Position numbers and translations under genes: made by a program
Shown here: positions 52,755 to 60,758 of the stretch, in pieces
Numbering within the stretch: position 1 is the first letter of the stretch
How the letters are laid out: the number at the start of each line of letters is the position of its first letter
From: JAIBJN01 sp963825255
GTDB lineage: Bacteria; Actinomycetota; Thermoleophilia; Gaiellales; Gaiellaceae
Assembly (NCBI GenBank): GCA_963825255.1
Contig: CAWGSF010000009.1
Coordinates: 558,001 to 622,000 of the forward strand
Direction: 5' to 3'
DNA length: 64,000 bases
Notes under the pieces: generated by a model
Told to the model about the DNA's origin: nothing
The model's database searches: none
The model's input: the letters and a program-made list of their open reading frames with translations, nothing else

Positions 52755-54178
52755 CTAGGCGGCTTCGGCGACCAGCTCCGGCTCGGCCTCGGCCGCGGGA
52801 GCCTCGGCCTCGCGCCGCTTGCGCGGGATGAAGAGGGCCGCGACGGCGCCGAGCGCCGACGACGGCCGCTCCGACCCAGACGGCCGGGACGAGGCCGTCG
52901 ACGAAGGCCTGGCCCGACTCGTAGCCGCCGTAGCTCGTGAACACGGAGGCGAGGACCGCCACGCCGAACACGCCGCCCAGCTCGCGGATGGCGTTGTTCG
53001 CGCCGGAGGCCTGGCCCTCCTCGCGTGGGAGCACCGCGGAGAGGACGACGTTTGCGGCCACCCCGAAGAAGAGCGCCATCCCGATCCCGGAGATCGACGA
53101 ACGCCGGGACGAGCTCCGCGTACGGGACCGTCGGCGTCGAGACCGTCGCCAGCCAGCCGAGCCCGACCGCCTGGAGCGCGAGCCCCGTGGCCATGAGCGG
53201 CCGGCCGCCGATGCGGTCGGAGAGCGCCCCGGCAATCGGGGCGACGAAGATCGGCATCAGCGTCCACGGGAGGATGCGGAGCCCTGCGCTGAAGGGGCCG
53301 TAGCCCTGCACCGTCTGCAGGAACTGGGCGAGCAGGAAGATCGAGCCGAACATCCCGAAGAACATGAAGAGCGAGGCCGCGTTCGCCGCCGCGAACGCCC
53401 GGCTGCGGAAGAAGCGCATCGGCAGCATCGGCGCCGGCGCGCGGAGCTCCCAGAGGACGAACGCCAGCGTCAACAGCGAGCCGATCGCGAGCGCGCCGAC
53501 GATCTCGGGGCTCGACCAGCCGACCGCGTTCCCGCGCACGACGCCCCAGACGATCCCGAGGAGCCCGGTGCTGGCCAGGGCGAGCCCGGGCAGGTCGAGC
53601 CGGGACGCCGGGCCGTAGGTCTCCTTCAGGCGGAAGTACGCGAGCGGGATCAGGACGAGCCCGATCGGCACGTTCAGCCAGAAGATCCACTGCCAGGAGA
53701 TGCCCTCGACGATGGCGCCGCCGACGAGAGGGCCGGCCGCCACCGCGAGGCCGCCGATGCCGCTCCAGGCGCCGAGCGCCACGGCGCGCTTGTCGGCCGG
53801 CACGGCCGCGCTCAGGATGGTCAGGGTGAGCGGCGTCACGATCGCGCCGCCGAGCCCCTGCACCGCCCGCGCGGCGATGAGCGCCTCCACCGAGGGCGCG
53901 AGCGCGGCGGCCACGGACGCCGCCGTGAAGATGCCGAGCCCGATCACGAAGAGCCGCCGCCGGCCGAAGCGGTCGCCGAGCGCGGCTCCGGTGAGGAGGA
54001 ACACCGCGAACGTCAGCGTGTACGCGTTCACGGTCCACTCCAGGTCCTCGATCGAGGCGCCGAGATCCGTCCGGATCACGGGCAGGGCCGTGGTCACGAC
54101 AAGGTTGTCGAGCGTCGCCATGAAGAGGGCGACGGACGTGATCGCGAACGTCCAGATGGTCGTGGTTTTGGTGGTCAT
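52755..54178 (-). CDS. MFS drug:proton antiporter (DHA2/EmrB-QacA-like), two frameshifts
   Basis: About 474 residues after repair of shifts near 53097 and 52855. The start MTTKTTTIWTFAITSVALFM leads to LDNLVVTTALPVIRTDLGAS (motif D1 of DHA2), LGDRFGRRRLFVIG (motif A) and QGLGGAIVTPLTLTIL. The second part reads GIGMALFFGVAANVVLSAVL, and the third GAVAALFIPRKRREAEAP to the stop at 52755. About 13-14 helices. It lies downstream of a TetR gene on the same strand, the common arrangement for a regulated efflux pump. A ribosome site GAGAGGAG precedes the ATG. The substrate is unknown. Confidence 0.88.
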
Positions 54179-54190
54179 CTCAGCTCCTCT

Positions 54191-54212
54191 CTGGTACTAA
54201 GTAGTCACTAAC
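54191..54212. promoter_or_regulatory. candidate TetR operator before the MFS gene
   Basis: Read on the minus strand the site is GAAGTTAGTGACTACTTAGT, an imperfect dyad with AAGTTAG and ACT blocks that recur at 54789-54807 before the TetR gene. It is in the short AT-rich gap between TetR and the MFS gene. The match suggests that the regulator controls both. Strength is limited since only two sites are compared. Confidence 0.4.
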
Positions 54213-54234
54213 TTCCATGCCCAAAAAAACACTC

Positions 54235-54783
54235 CTACGACGTGCGGAGCTCCTGCGCCCAGGTGTCGTCGTCCTTGCAGATCTGCGGCAGGTCCATCGC
54301 GGCCGCGACGTTCATCAGCATCCCGAGCGCGAAGAAGTCGCGGATCTCCCCGGTCGAGAGCCCGGTGGCCTGCTCGACGAAGCGGAAGAGCTCCGCGAAG
54401 CCGTTGCGAGTCGCGTCGCGGATCTCGGGGTCCGAGCACGCCGCGTACATCTGCATCTGCCCGAGCAGCATCTCCCGATCCGCGAGCAGCTGGTCGTAGG
54501 CCTGGCCCATCGCCTTCTTCGCCTCGTGGCCTGTCTTCCCCTCGGCCGCCTCCTGGAAGGCGCCGAGCACGCGACCGAAGCAGCGCTTCGAGCTGGCCAT
54601 GAAGAGCTCCTTCTTCGTCCCGAAGAGGCGGAAGAGGTAGGGCTGCGAGATGCCGGCCCGCTTGGCGATGGCCTCGGTGGACGTCCCGTGCAGCCCGCCG
54701 TACGCGAACTCCTTCATGGCCGCCTCGAGGATCTCCTCGCGGCGGACCTCTGCGCTCTTTCGCTCGGGTGCTCGGGTCGCCAT
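54235..54783 (-). CDS. TetR-family transcriptional regulator
   Basis: A 182-residue regulator. The helix-turn-helix is in RREEILEAAMKEFAYGGLHG through TSTEAIAKRAGISQPYLFRL (residues about 12-55), followed by FGTKKELFMASSKRCFG. The C-terminal ligand domain is helical with no specific hallmark. ATG 54783 is preferred; a GTG at 54804 is in frame but would lie inside the likely operator. TAACTT lies 7 bases before the ATG. It precedes the MFS pump gene and is expected to repress it until a toxic ligand binds. Confidence 0.9.
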   Translation of the reverse strand: MATRAPERKSAEVRREEILEAAMKEFAYGGLHGTSTEAIAKRAGISQPYLFRLFGTKKELFMASSKRCFGRVLGAFQEAAEGKTGHEAKKAMGQAYDQLLADREMLLGQMQMYAACSDPEIRDATRNGFAELFRFVEQATGLSTGEIRDFFALGMLMNVAAAMDLPQICKDDDTWAQELRTS

Positions 54784-54807
54784 AGGGAGAAAGTTAGCAC
54801 TCACTCA
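54784..54807. promoter_or_regulatory. TetR gene promoter and candidate operator
   Basis: On the minus strand the -10-like TAACTT (54796-54791) is 7 bases before the ATG, so the transcript may be leaderless. AAAGTTAGCACTCACTCAC on the plus strand overlaps it and shares the AAGTTAG and ACT blocks with the site before the MFS gene. Autoregulation is the likely meaning. Confidence 0.4.
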
Positions 54808-54935
54808 CAAGTCGCGTCAAGGGTCGCCTGCGACCCCGCTCGGCTCCGTCCGACTCCCGCTCTACCCTCTTGGTCCCCCGCTCAGCCGGGACCGCAGGAG
54901 ACCGCAGCACGACCGATACCCTTGGAGGGGAGATC

Positions 54936-57698
54936 ATGGCGTCGACAGCGCGCACCGGTATCGCACCCGTCATCGAGGACGAGGCGCTCGTGAACAGCGT
55001 CTCGGACACGGCACGGAGCTGCGGCGTCCGGCGGTACTTCACGATCCCCGGCCGCGACCCGTTCGACGAGATCGAGTGGGAGGTCCGGGACGCGTTCATC
55101 CCGGGCAAGGACGGCCCGGTGTTCGAGCAGAAGGGCGTCGAGTTCCCGAAGTTCTGGTCGCAGACGGCCACGAACATCGTCGCCCAGAAGTACTTCCGCG
55201 GGCGCATGGCCTCGCCGGAGCGCGAGTCGAGCGTGAGGCAGATGATCGGCAGGGTCGTCGAGACGGCCGGCGCCTGGGGGCGTGACGGCGGCTACTTCGC
55301 GGACGAGGAGGAGGCGGAGACCTTCGAGGCCGAGCTGAAGGCGATCCTCGTCAACCAGCTCGCCTCCTTCAACTCGCCGGTCTGGTTCAACGTCGGCTTC
55401 GAGGAGCGCCCGCAGTGCTCCGCGTGCTTCATCCTCTCGATCGAGGACTCGATGGACTCGATCCTCGACTGGATCCGGCGCGAGGGGATCATCTTCCGCG
55501 GCGGCTCCGGCTCGGGCATCAACCTCTCGAAGCTGCGCTCCTCTCGCGAGCAGCTCTCGAAGGGCGGCTACGCGTCCGGCCCGGTCAGCTTCATGCGGGG
55601 CGCCGACGCCTCGGCCGGGACGATCAAGTCGGGCGGCAAGACGCGTCGCGCGGCGAAGATGGTCGTGCTCGACGTCGACCACCCCGACGTCGAGGAGTTC
55701 ATCTGGTGCAAGGCCCACGAGGAGGAGAAGGCGCGCGTCCTCGAGGCGGCCGGCTACGACATGGCGCTCGACTCGCCCGACTGGGCCTCGATCCAGTACC
55801 AGAACGCGAACAACTCCGTCCGCGTCACCGACGCGTTCATGGAGGCGGTCGAGGCGGGCGACGACTGGAACCTCACCGCGCGCACCGACGGCGCCGTCGT
55901 GGCCACGATCCCGGCGCGCGACCTCCTGCGGCAGGCGGCCGACGCCGCGTGGCGGTGCGCCGACCCGGGCGTCCAGTACGACACGACGATCAACGCGTGG
56001 CACACGCTGCCGAACACCGGCCGCATCAACGCCTCGAACCCGTGCTCCGAGTACATGTCCATCGACGACAGCGCCTGCAACCTCGCCTCGATCAACCTCA
56101 TGAAGTTCCGGCGCGAGGACGGCGATCTCGACGTCGAGGCGTTCACGCACACGGTGGACACCGTCTTCCTCGCGCAGGAGATCCTCGTCGGCTACTCGAG
56201 CTACCCGACGCCCGAGATCGAGCGGAACGCGAAGGCGTACCGCCAGCTCGGCCTCGGCTACGCGAACCTCGGCGCGCTCCTCATGTCGCGCGGCTTTCCC
56301 TACGACTCGGACGAGGGACGCGCCTTCGCGGCGGCCGTGACCGCGCTCATGACCGGCCGCGGGTACCGCAAGTCGGCCGAGATCGCCGCGCGCATGGGCC
56401 CGTTCGCCGGCTACCGGCCGAACGCCGCGGCGATGCTCGGCGTCATCTCGAAGCACCGTGCGGCCGTCGGGAACATCGAGCACGCGCAGTCGGTGCCCGA
56501 CGACCTGCTCACGGCCGCGCGTCAGTCGTGGGACGACGCGCTCGACCTCGGCGAGGTCTCCGGCTACCGGAACGCCCAGGCCACCGTGCTCGCGCCCACG
56601 GGCACGATCAGCTTCATGATGGATTGCGACACGACGGGCGTCGAGCCCGACTTCTCGCTCGTGAAGATGAAGAAGCTCGTCGGCGGCGGCGACCTCACGA
56701 TCGTGAACAAGACCGTGCCGATGGCGCTCGACCGGCTCGGCTACGCGCCCGAGGAGCGCGACCAGGTCGTCGCCTTCATCGACGACCGCAACACCGTCGT
56801 CGGCGCGCCGTTCCTCAAGGCCGAGCACTACCCGGTCTTCGACTGCGCGATCGGCGAGCGCGCCATCCACCACATGGGCCACGTGAAGATGATGGGCGCC
56901 GTCCAGCCGTTCCTGTCGGGCGCGATCTCGAAGACCGTGAACCTCCCCGAGGAGACGACGGTCGAGGAGGTCTCGGGCCTCTTCGTCGACGCCTGGAAGC
57001 TCGGCGTCAAGGCGATCGCCATCTACCGCGACAACTGCAAGGTCGCACAGCCGCTCTCGAAGAAGTCCGACAAGGCCGCGCCCCCGGTCCCGGTGCCCGC
57101 GCACGAGCGCAAGCGGCTCCCCGAGGACCGCACGGAGATCGGGCGGAAGTTCCGCGTCGGCGACTACGAGGGCTACATCCACGTCGGCCTCTACGACGAC
57201 GGCACCCCCGGCGACATCTTCGTCGACATCGCCAAGGAGGGCACGACGCTCGCCGGCCTCATGAACTCGTTCATGATCTCGGTCTCGCTGGGGCTCCAGT
57301 ACGGCGTGCCGCTCGATGTCTACGTCTCGAAGTTCGCCCACATGCGCTTCGAGCCCTCCGGGCCGACGAACGACCCGGACATCCGCGTCGCCAAGTCCCT
57401 CGTCGACTACATCTTCCGCTGGATGGGGAAGAAGTTCCTCGACACCGACACGCAGCAGGAGATCGGGATCATGAGCCCCGAGGTGCGCAAGCGGCTCGCC
57501 GACGCCTACGACCTCCTCGAGGGCAACGGTGCCGCGGCCGAGGCCGCGGAGGCCGCACCCGCTCCGCCGCCCGGCCAGACCGCGCTCTTCAACGCGTTCG
57601 AGGACGCCGTCGAGTGCGCCAAGTGCGGCGGCCGGATGGTGCGGACGGGCAGCTGCTACACGTGCCGCGACTGCGGCCAGAACACCGGCTGCAGCTAG
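54936..57698 (+). CDS. nrdJ: adenosylcobalamin-dependent (class II) ribonucleoside-diphosphate reductase
   Basis: A 920-residue class II enzyme that reduces ribonucleotides using coenzyme B12 and needs no oxygen. Recognisable parts are FNSPVWFNVGFEERPQCSAC, GSGSGINLSKLRSSREQL, RINASNPCSEYMSIDDSACN (active-site cysteine), NAQATVLAPTGTISFMMDCD (substrate-phosphate loop), and the zinc-ribbon-like C-terminus CAKCGGRMVRTGSCYTCRDC ending near a final Cys that shuttles reducing equivalents. A strong GGAGGGG ribosome site precedes ATG 54936. No intein, split or neighbouring nrd gene is present. The 130-base upstream region shows neither an NrdR box nor a cobalamin riboswitch that I can recognise. Confidence 0.96.
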   Translation: MASTARTGIAPVIEDEALVNSVSDTARSCGVRRYFTIPGRDPFDEIEWEVRDAFIPGKDGPVFEQKGVEFPKFWSQTATNIVAQKYFRGRMASPERESSVRQMIGRVVETAGAWGRDGGYFADEEEAETFEAELKAILVNQLASFNSPVWFNVGFEERPQCSACFILSIEDSMDSILDWIRREGIIFRGGSGSGINLSKLRSSREQLSKGGYASGPVSFMRGADASAGTIKSGGKTRRAAKMVVLDVDHPDVEEFIWCKAHEEEKARVLEAAGYDMALDSPDWASIQYQNANNSVRVTDAFMEAVEAGDDWNLTARTDGAVVATIPARDLLRQAADAAWRCADPGVQYDTTINAWHTLPNTGRINASNPCSEYMSIDDSACNLASINLMKFRREDGDLDVEAFTHTVDTVFLAQEILVGYSSYPTPEIERNAKAYRQLGLGYANLGALLMSRGFPYDSDEGRAFAAAVTALMTGRGYRKSAEIAARMGPFAGYRPNAAAMLGVISKHRAAVGNIEHAQSVPDDLLTAARQSWDDALDLGEVSGYRNAQATVLAPTGTISFMMDCDTTGVEPDFSLVKMKKLVGGGDLTIVNKTVPMALDRLGYAPEERDQVVAFIDDRNTVVGAPFLKAEHYPVFDCAIGERAIHHMGHVKMMGAVQPFLSGAISKTVNLPEETTVEEVSGLFVDAWKLGVKAIAIYRDNCKVAQPLSKKSDKAAPPVPVPAHERKRLPEDRTEIGRKFRVGDYEGYIHVGLYDDGTPGDIFVDIAKEGTTLAGLMNSFMISVSLGLQYGVPLDVYVSKFAHMRFEPSGPTNDPDIRVAKSLVDYIFRWMGKKFLDTDTQQEIGIMSPEVRKRLADAYDLLEGNGAAAEAAEAAPAPPPGQTALFNAFEDAVECAKCGGRMVRTGSCYTCRDCGQNTGCS

Positions 57699-57720
57699 CT
57701 AGGTGAGCTGAGCTGAGCCG

Positions 57721-57735
57721 GGCTAGAGGCTAGCC
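57721..57735. terminator. short hairpin between convergent nrdJ and redoxin genes
   Basis: GGCTAG-AGG-CTAGCC forms a 6-bp stem at the meeting point of the two genes, preceded by three TGAGC repeats. It lacks a T-run on either side, so it is at best a weak or factor-aided bidirectional terminator. It includes the redoxin stop codon. Confidence 0.25.
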
Positions 57736-58691
57736 AACCAGAGAGCGCGTGGCCGAGAGACGCGGTTCGCTCTCCGGCGGCCTCGCAGCCGCAGACCAAT
57801 CGCAGCGCCCGCACCCACCAGGCCGACGAGGAGAGCGGCGCGTGTGCGGTTCGGTAGCGGCGTCGTGCGCAGCGCCAGCGGCGCCAGGACGGGTCGGGCG
57901 ACTCTTCCCACGGTCATGAGGATCATCGCGCCGGGAAAGCCGAGCTCCAGGTCAATCAGCGCTCGGCGCCCTCCTCGCAGCGGACCACCCTGTCCGGCGA
58001 CGATCGCAGCCGCGAGATGGGGCCGCCGGTCGGTGCCCTTGCCGGCCGGCGTGCCGGTGCCGCCGCGGGCGAGGAGCTCCTCGAGCGCCTGTCGAAGCGC
58101 AGGCGACTGGCCCCAGGTGCCGCAGAAGGCGACGCTCCCACGGCTATCGATCAGGTAAGCGGCCGCCGCCAGCGCGCCATACCGACGCTGCACGGTGCCG
58201 GCCAGGTCGTCGACCAGCACCGGCCAAGGGATGTGCTCCTCGCGTTCGTAGGCGAGGGCGTCGTCGAGCCTCCCCGCCTGCGAGCGGTAGGCTCCGTGCC
58301 GCTCGCCGGGATGGGCCTGGCGGACGAGCACCTCGACGAAGTGCACGCGATCGCCGAAGAGGCGATGGAGCTCCTTCATCGTGGAAATGCCGCCGCGGGT
58401 CACCGGGCAGGTGTAGCTGACGAAGTGGAGCAGCACCGGCTGCCCGCGCAGGTCGCTCAGCCGAAACGTCCCTCCGTCGGTGGATGCGAGCTCGAAATCG
58501 GGTGCCCGAACGCCGGGCGGCAGACCCGTCCGCAGGAGCTCGGCGACCATGTGCCGCATCCGGAAGTGTCGGAAGTTGAAGTCCTCGACCGGGTCGAGCT
58601 TCTCGATCAGCCGCGCCGACCGCCTGCCTGGGTCCCCGCCGTCACTGGAGGTGGGAGCGACGGCCTCGGCAACCTTCCCTGCCTCATCCAT
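57723..58691 (-). CDS. thioredoxin-fold redoxin resembling iodothyronine deiodinase family, membrane-anchored
   Basis: A 322-residue protein. Residues about 60-205 form a redoxin domain: GVRAPDFELASTDGGTFRLS, then HFVSYTCPVTRGG with Cys95 in the position of the peroxidatic or Sec residue, and VEVLVRQAHPGERHGAY at 119-135. The AHPG segment after an active strand is a mark of the deiodinase-like family (PF00837), whose bacterial members use Cys. A hydrophobic C-terminal helix (RAALLVGLVGAGAAIGLRLR) would anchor it. The start is ATG 58691, with GGAG 9 bases upstream. It overlaps the quinone reductase gene by 8 bases. A plain AhpC/TSA peroxiredoxin is the alternative. Confidence 0.7.
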   Translation of the reverse strand: MDEAGKVAEAVAPTSSDGGDPGRRSARLIEKLDPVEDFNFRHFRMRHMVAELLRTGLPPGVRAPDFELASTDGGTFRLSDLRGQPVLLHFVSYTCPVTRGGISTMKELHRLFGDRVHFVEVLVRQAHPGERHGAYRSQAGRLDDALAYEREEHIPWPVLVDDLAGTVQRRYGALAAAAYLIDSRGSVAFCGTWGQSPALRQALEELLARGGTGTPAGKGTDRRPHLAAAIVAGQGGPLRGGRRALIDLELGFPGAMILMTVGRVARPVLAPLALRTTPLPNRTRAALLVGLVGAGAAIGLRLRGRRRANRVSRPRALWLASL

Positions 58692-59490
58692 CGCGAGTAG
58701 CTCCGTGTGCTGGCCTCGCGCCCGGCTCGTCCGAGCGGAGCGCAAAGTCCCTACCCAGCTCGTACGAGCGGTCGAGATAGCCTCGGATCGTCGCTTCGTC
58801 GGCGACCGCGGCCCGATAGAAGTAGACGTGCTCGACGTGCTGGACGCCCGGGTAGCGAAGGCCCCAGTCGTCGATGATGCGGGTCATCGGCGCCTGCCAG
58901 TCGGCCTCGTAGTCCTCTCGGCTGAAGAGCGTCGGTGTGATCACGAGGGCCTTCCCGTGGTGCAGCAGTCCAATCCGCCCGCGGACATGACCCTCCCAGC
59001 CGTCGCGGTCGAGCGCGAACGCGTTCCCGTAGCTGAACACGCGCTCGAACCATCCCTTGAGGATCGCCGGGAAGCCGAGCCAGAAGACCGGTGCGATGAA
59101 CGCCATCGCGTCGGCGTCCGCCACGTGCCGCCAATGCCGGGCGGCGTCCTTCGGACCGCGCTCGCGGATCATCCGAGCGATCGCCCGGTTGTCTTTGCCG
59201 CGCATCGCCCGCCGGGCGAGAAGCCGCTGGACAGGCCCCTTCATAGCGTCGAGGACCGCCTGGCGCGGGTTCCACCGCTCCAGGACGTCGGCCGGCATGT
59301 CGGGATGAAGCCACGTCGCCAGGTCTGCCAAGGTGACGACCGGGTCGAACTTCATCGCGTAGAGGTCGAGGACGTCGGACGTGTGCCCGCCCTCCCGCAG
59401 GCCCCTGGTGAACTCGTCGAGCACCGCGTGGCAGAACGACTTCGGGTTCGGATGCGCGTAGACGGTCAGGACTCGCATGCCGTCAACCAT
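58684..59490 (-). CDS. flavodoxin-fold NAD(P)H quinone reductase
   Basis: A 268-residue protein of the Flavodoxin_2/NQO1 family. RVLTVYAHPNPKSFCHAVLD at the N-terminus is the FMN/FAD phosphate-binding start, and DAMAFIAPVFWLGFPAILKG with WFERVFSYGNAFA is the conserved core. HHGKALVITPTLFSREDY follows. It uses NAD(P)H for two-electron reduction of quinones or related electrophiles, in the cytosol. ATG 59490 or ATG 59478 may be the start. It is coupled to the deiodinase-like redoxin, so the pair may serve an electrophile or redox stress response. Confidence 0.88.
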   Translation of the reverse strand: MVDGMRVLTVYAHPNPKSFCHAVLDEFTRGLREGGHTSDVLDLYAMKFDPVVTLADLATWLHPDMPADVLERWNPRQAVLDAMKGPVQRLLARRAMRGKDNRAIARMIRERGPKDAARHWRHVADADAMAFIAPVFWLGFPAILKGWFERVFSYGNAFALDRDGWEGHVRGRIGLLHHGKALVITPTLFSREDYEADWQAPMTRIIDDWGLRYPGVQHVEHVYFYRAAVADEATIRGYLDRSYELGRDFALRSDEPGARPAHGATRDG

Positions 59491-59592
59491 GGGACATCAC
59501 CCGTGAGACATCTGCATCGGTGCCGGCGCGTACCGCAGGTGTGGGCTTCTACCGGTTCTTCGCACTAGCGGAACACCGACGTCAAGCCAGCG

Positions 59593-59634
59593 TCGTTTTC
59601 AGTGTCACTCGACTGTCGCTTTGCATCTAGCTGG
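59593..59634 (+). repeat. imperfect 42-base direct repeat, left copy
   Basis: This segment aligns without gaps to 60706-60747 with 33 of 42 identical positions, including TGTCAC-CGACTG-CGCT and CTAGCT blocks. The two copies are 1,113 bases apart in the same orientation and bracket the MarR and SRPBCC genes. Confidence 0.6.
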
Positions 59635-59782
59635 AGAGCGACGCTGGTCTGTCGGTGAAACGACGGGCTCGTGTCAGTGGAACGACAGCCGGCTGTCAGT
59701 CCGTTACGCCAGGAGTGCCAGAGCCTCTGCGCGAGCTGACCGACGACCTTCAAGAGCGGCAGTGTTACGGCAGCACTCACTT

Positions 59783-59800
59783 TAGTCTGATATAAGACTA
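59783..59800. promoter_or_regulatory. palindromic operator overlapping the MarR promoter
   Basis: TAGTCT-GATATA-AGACTA is a perfect 6-bp-arm palindrome with an AT-rich centre, typical in size and form for MarR dimers. The -10-like TATAAG (59791-59796) is inside it and ends 8 bases before the GTG start, so binding would block transcription of the MarR-SRPBCC pair. Confidence 0.65.
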
Positions 59801-59804
59801 GTTT

Positions 59805-60224
59805 GTGGATCGGGATGACCTCGGTTTCCTGCTCGCCAAGGCAACCCAGCGTTGGAACGAGCTGCTGCAGGAGCGCTTCCGAGCTGCTGGTTGGGGCGAG
59901 GTGCGACCGAGTTACGGTTCGATTCTCGTGCCGCTGTTCGAGGAGGACGGTCTGCGCATGGGCGAGCTCGCCTGCCGCGCTCGGTTGAGCAAGCAGACGA
60001 TGACGACGATGGTGCGCCTGCTCGAGCGCGAGCAACTGGTGCGCCGCGAGCGCGACCCGGACGACGGGCGCGCCTTCCGCATCGTTCTCACTGCCAAGGC
60101 CCGCAAGTTCGAGCCAGTAGCGAAGCGCACGCTCGCGGAGCTCGGCGGACTCGCCCACGACCGGCTGGGCCAACGACGCCTAACAGCGCTCAAACACGAC
60201 CTGAAGGAGTGGATCGAGACATGA
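59805..60224 (+). CDS. MarR-family transcriptional regulator
   Basis: A 139-residue winged-helix regulator. LFEEDGLRMGELACRARLSK with TMTTMVRLLEREQLVRRERD is the helix-turn-helix and wing, and PDDGRAFRIVLTAKARKFEP is the conserved continuation (DxRxxxxxLT pattern). GTG 59805 follows the operator palindrome directly. The stop overlaps the SRPBCC gene as ATGA. MarR proteins commonly sense phenolic or electrophilic ligands; the divergent quinone reductase and redoxin genes may also be targets. Codons are less GC-biased than in the glycan genes. Confidence 0.92.
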   Translation: MDRDDLGFLLAKATQRWNELLQERFRAAGWGEVRPSYGSILVPLFEEDGLRMGELACRARLSKQTMTTMVRLLEREQLVRRERDPDDGRAFRIVLTAKARKFEPVAKRTLAELGGLAHDRLGQRRLTALKHDLKEWIET

Positions 60225-60643
60225 ACCATCACACCGTCACCGCCACGTTCGAGGCACCCCGCGATGACGTCTTTGCCTATCTCGCCGACATCGAGAAGCT
60301 GCCCGAGTGGGCTACCGAGTTCGCGCGTGAGCTGCGGATTGTCGACGGTCGCTACAAGATCGTGAACGGGCTCGGCGAGTTCTACTTCGAGATTTCCGCC
60401 GATGCCGACACAGGAGCGATCGACATGCTCGCGGGACCGAGCGAGGACGCCCTCATCTGTTTCCCCGCCCGCGTCGTCGCCACGCCTGCAGGCGGGAGCG
60501 CCTTCACCTTCACCATGTTCCAGGCGCCCGGCCAGCCCGATGAGCAATTCGAGAGCCAGCACGCCTCGCTTCTACGCGAATTTGAGAATCTCGCCCAGCG
60601 CTTCAATCCTGCGGGGAGCCTCGGATCAATCGCCTCTTCGTGA
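60221..60643 (+). CDS. SRPBCC (START/Bet v1-like) family protein
   Basis: A 140-residue protein beginning TVTATFEAPRDDVFAYLADI with EKLPEWATEFARELRI, the standard start of polyketide cyclase/SRPBCC folds with a hydrophobic ligand pocket. The remainder forms the antiparallel sheet (GSAFTFTMFQAPGQPDEQFE) and the long C-terminal helix (ASLLREFENLAQRF). It is translationally coupled to the MarR gene, and a ligand-binding or detoxifying partner role is likely. No catalytic residue is evident. Confidence 0.85.
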   Translation: MNHHTVTATFEAPRDDVFAYLADIEKLPEWATEFARELRIVDGRYKIVNGLGEFYFEISADADTGAIDMLAGPSEDALICFPARVVATPAGGSAFTFTMFQAPGQPDEQFESQHASLLREFENLAQRFNPAGSLGSIASS

Positions 60644-60705
60644 ATGCGAGCCCGATGGGTCAGAGCCGACCGAGGCGCGGCGCAGGGTCGCCTCGTCTGG
60701 TGCTG

Positions 60706-60747
60706 TCGTCTTCGCTGTCACGCGACTGGCGCTCTACAGCTAGCTAG
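60706..60747 (+). repeat. imperfect 42-base direct repeat, right copy
   Basis: Partner of the repeat at 59593-59634 (33 of 42 identical). It ends with CAGCTAGCTAG at 60737-60747, an 11-mer that also occurs at 57692-57702 across the nrdJ stop. CTAG-containing sequence is otherwise scarce in this window. Confidence 0.6.
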
Positions 60748-60758
60748 CCGATAGCTCG

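Larger units (their letters stand above)
59491..59804. other. 314-base intergenic region with repeats
   Basis: The region lies between the divergent quinone reductase and MarR genes and is less GC-rich than its surroundings. It holds a 9-bp inverted repeat (CCAGCGTCG at 59587-59595 and CGACGCTGG at 59639-59647), two related 17-mers (TGTCGGTGAAACGACGG at 59650 and TGTCAGTGGAACGACAG at 59672), the left copy of a 42-base direct repeat, and the MarR operator. No open frame of note was seen. The repeats may be remnants of a mobile element. Confidence 0.5.

Noticed and set aside
54805..54935. Cobalamin riboswitch or NrdR boxes upstream of nrdJ
   Set aside because: The gap is only about 130 bases, too short for a full B12 riboswitch with its conserved B12-box, and no AC-rich NrdR palindromes were found.
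54882..57341. An 819-codon open frame antisense to nrdJ
   Set aside because: It mirrors the conserved nrdJ coding sequence, has Val/Arg/Glu-rich low-complexity composition, and shows no recognisable domain or ribosome site.
59593..60747. A complete insertion sequence
   Set aside because: No transposase or integrase gene lies between the repeats; only regulator and SRPBCC genes are present, so at most a remnant or a non-autonomous segment.
57692..60747. Genomic island bounded by the repeated CAGCTAGCTAG 11-mer
   Set aside because: The 11-mer is partly self-overlapping, one copy crosses the nrdJ stop codon, and the flanks do not match beyond it; chance or local composition is sufficient.
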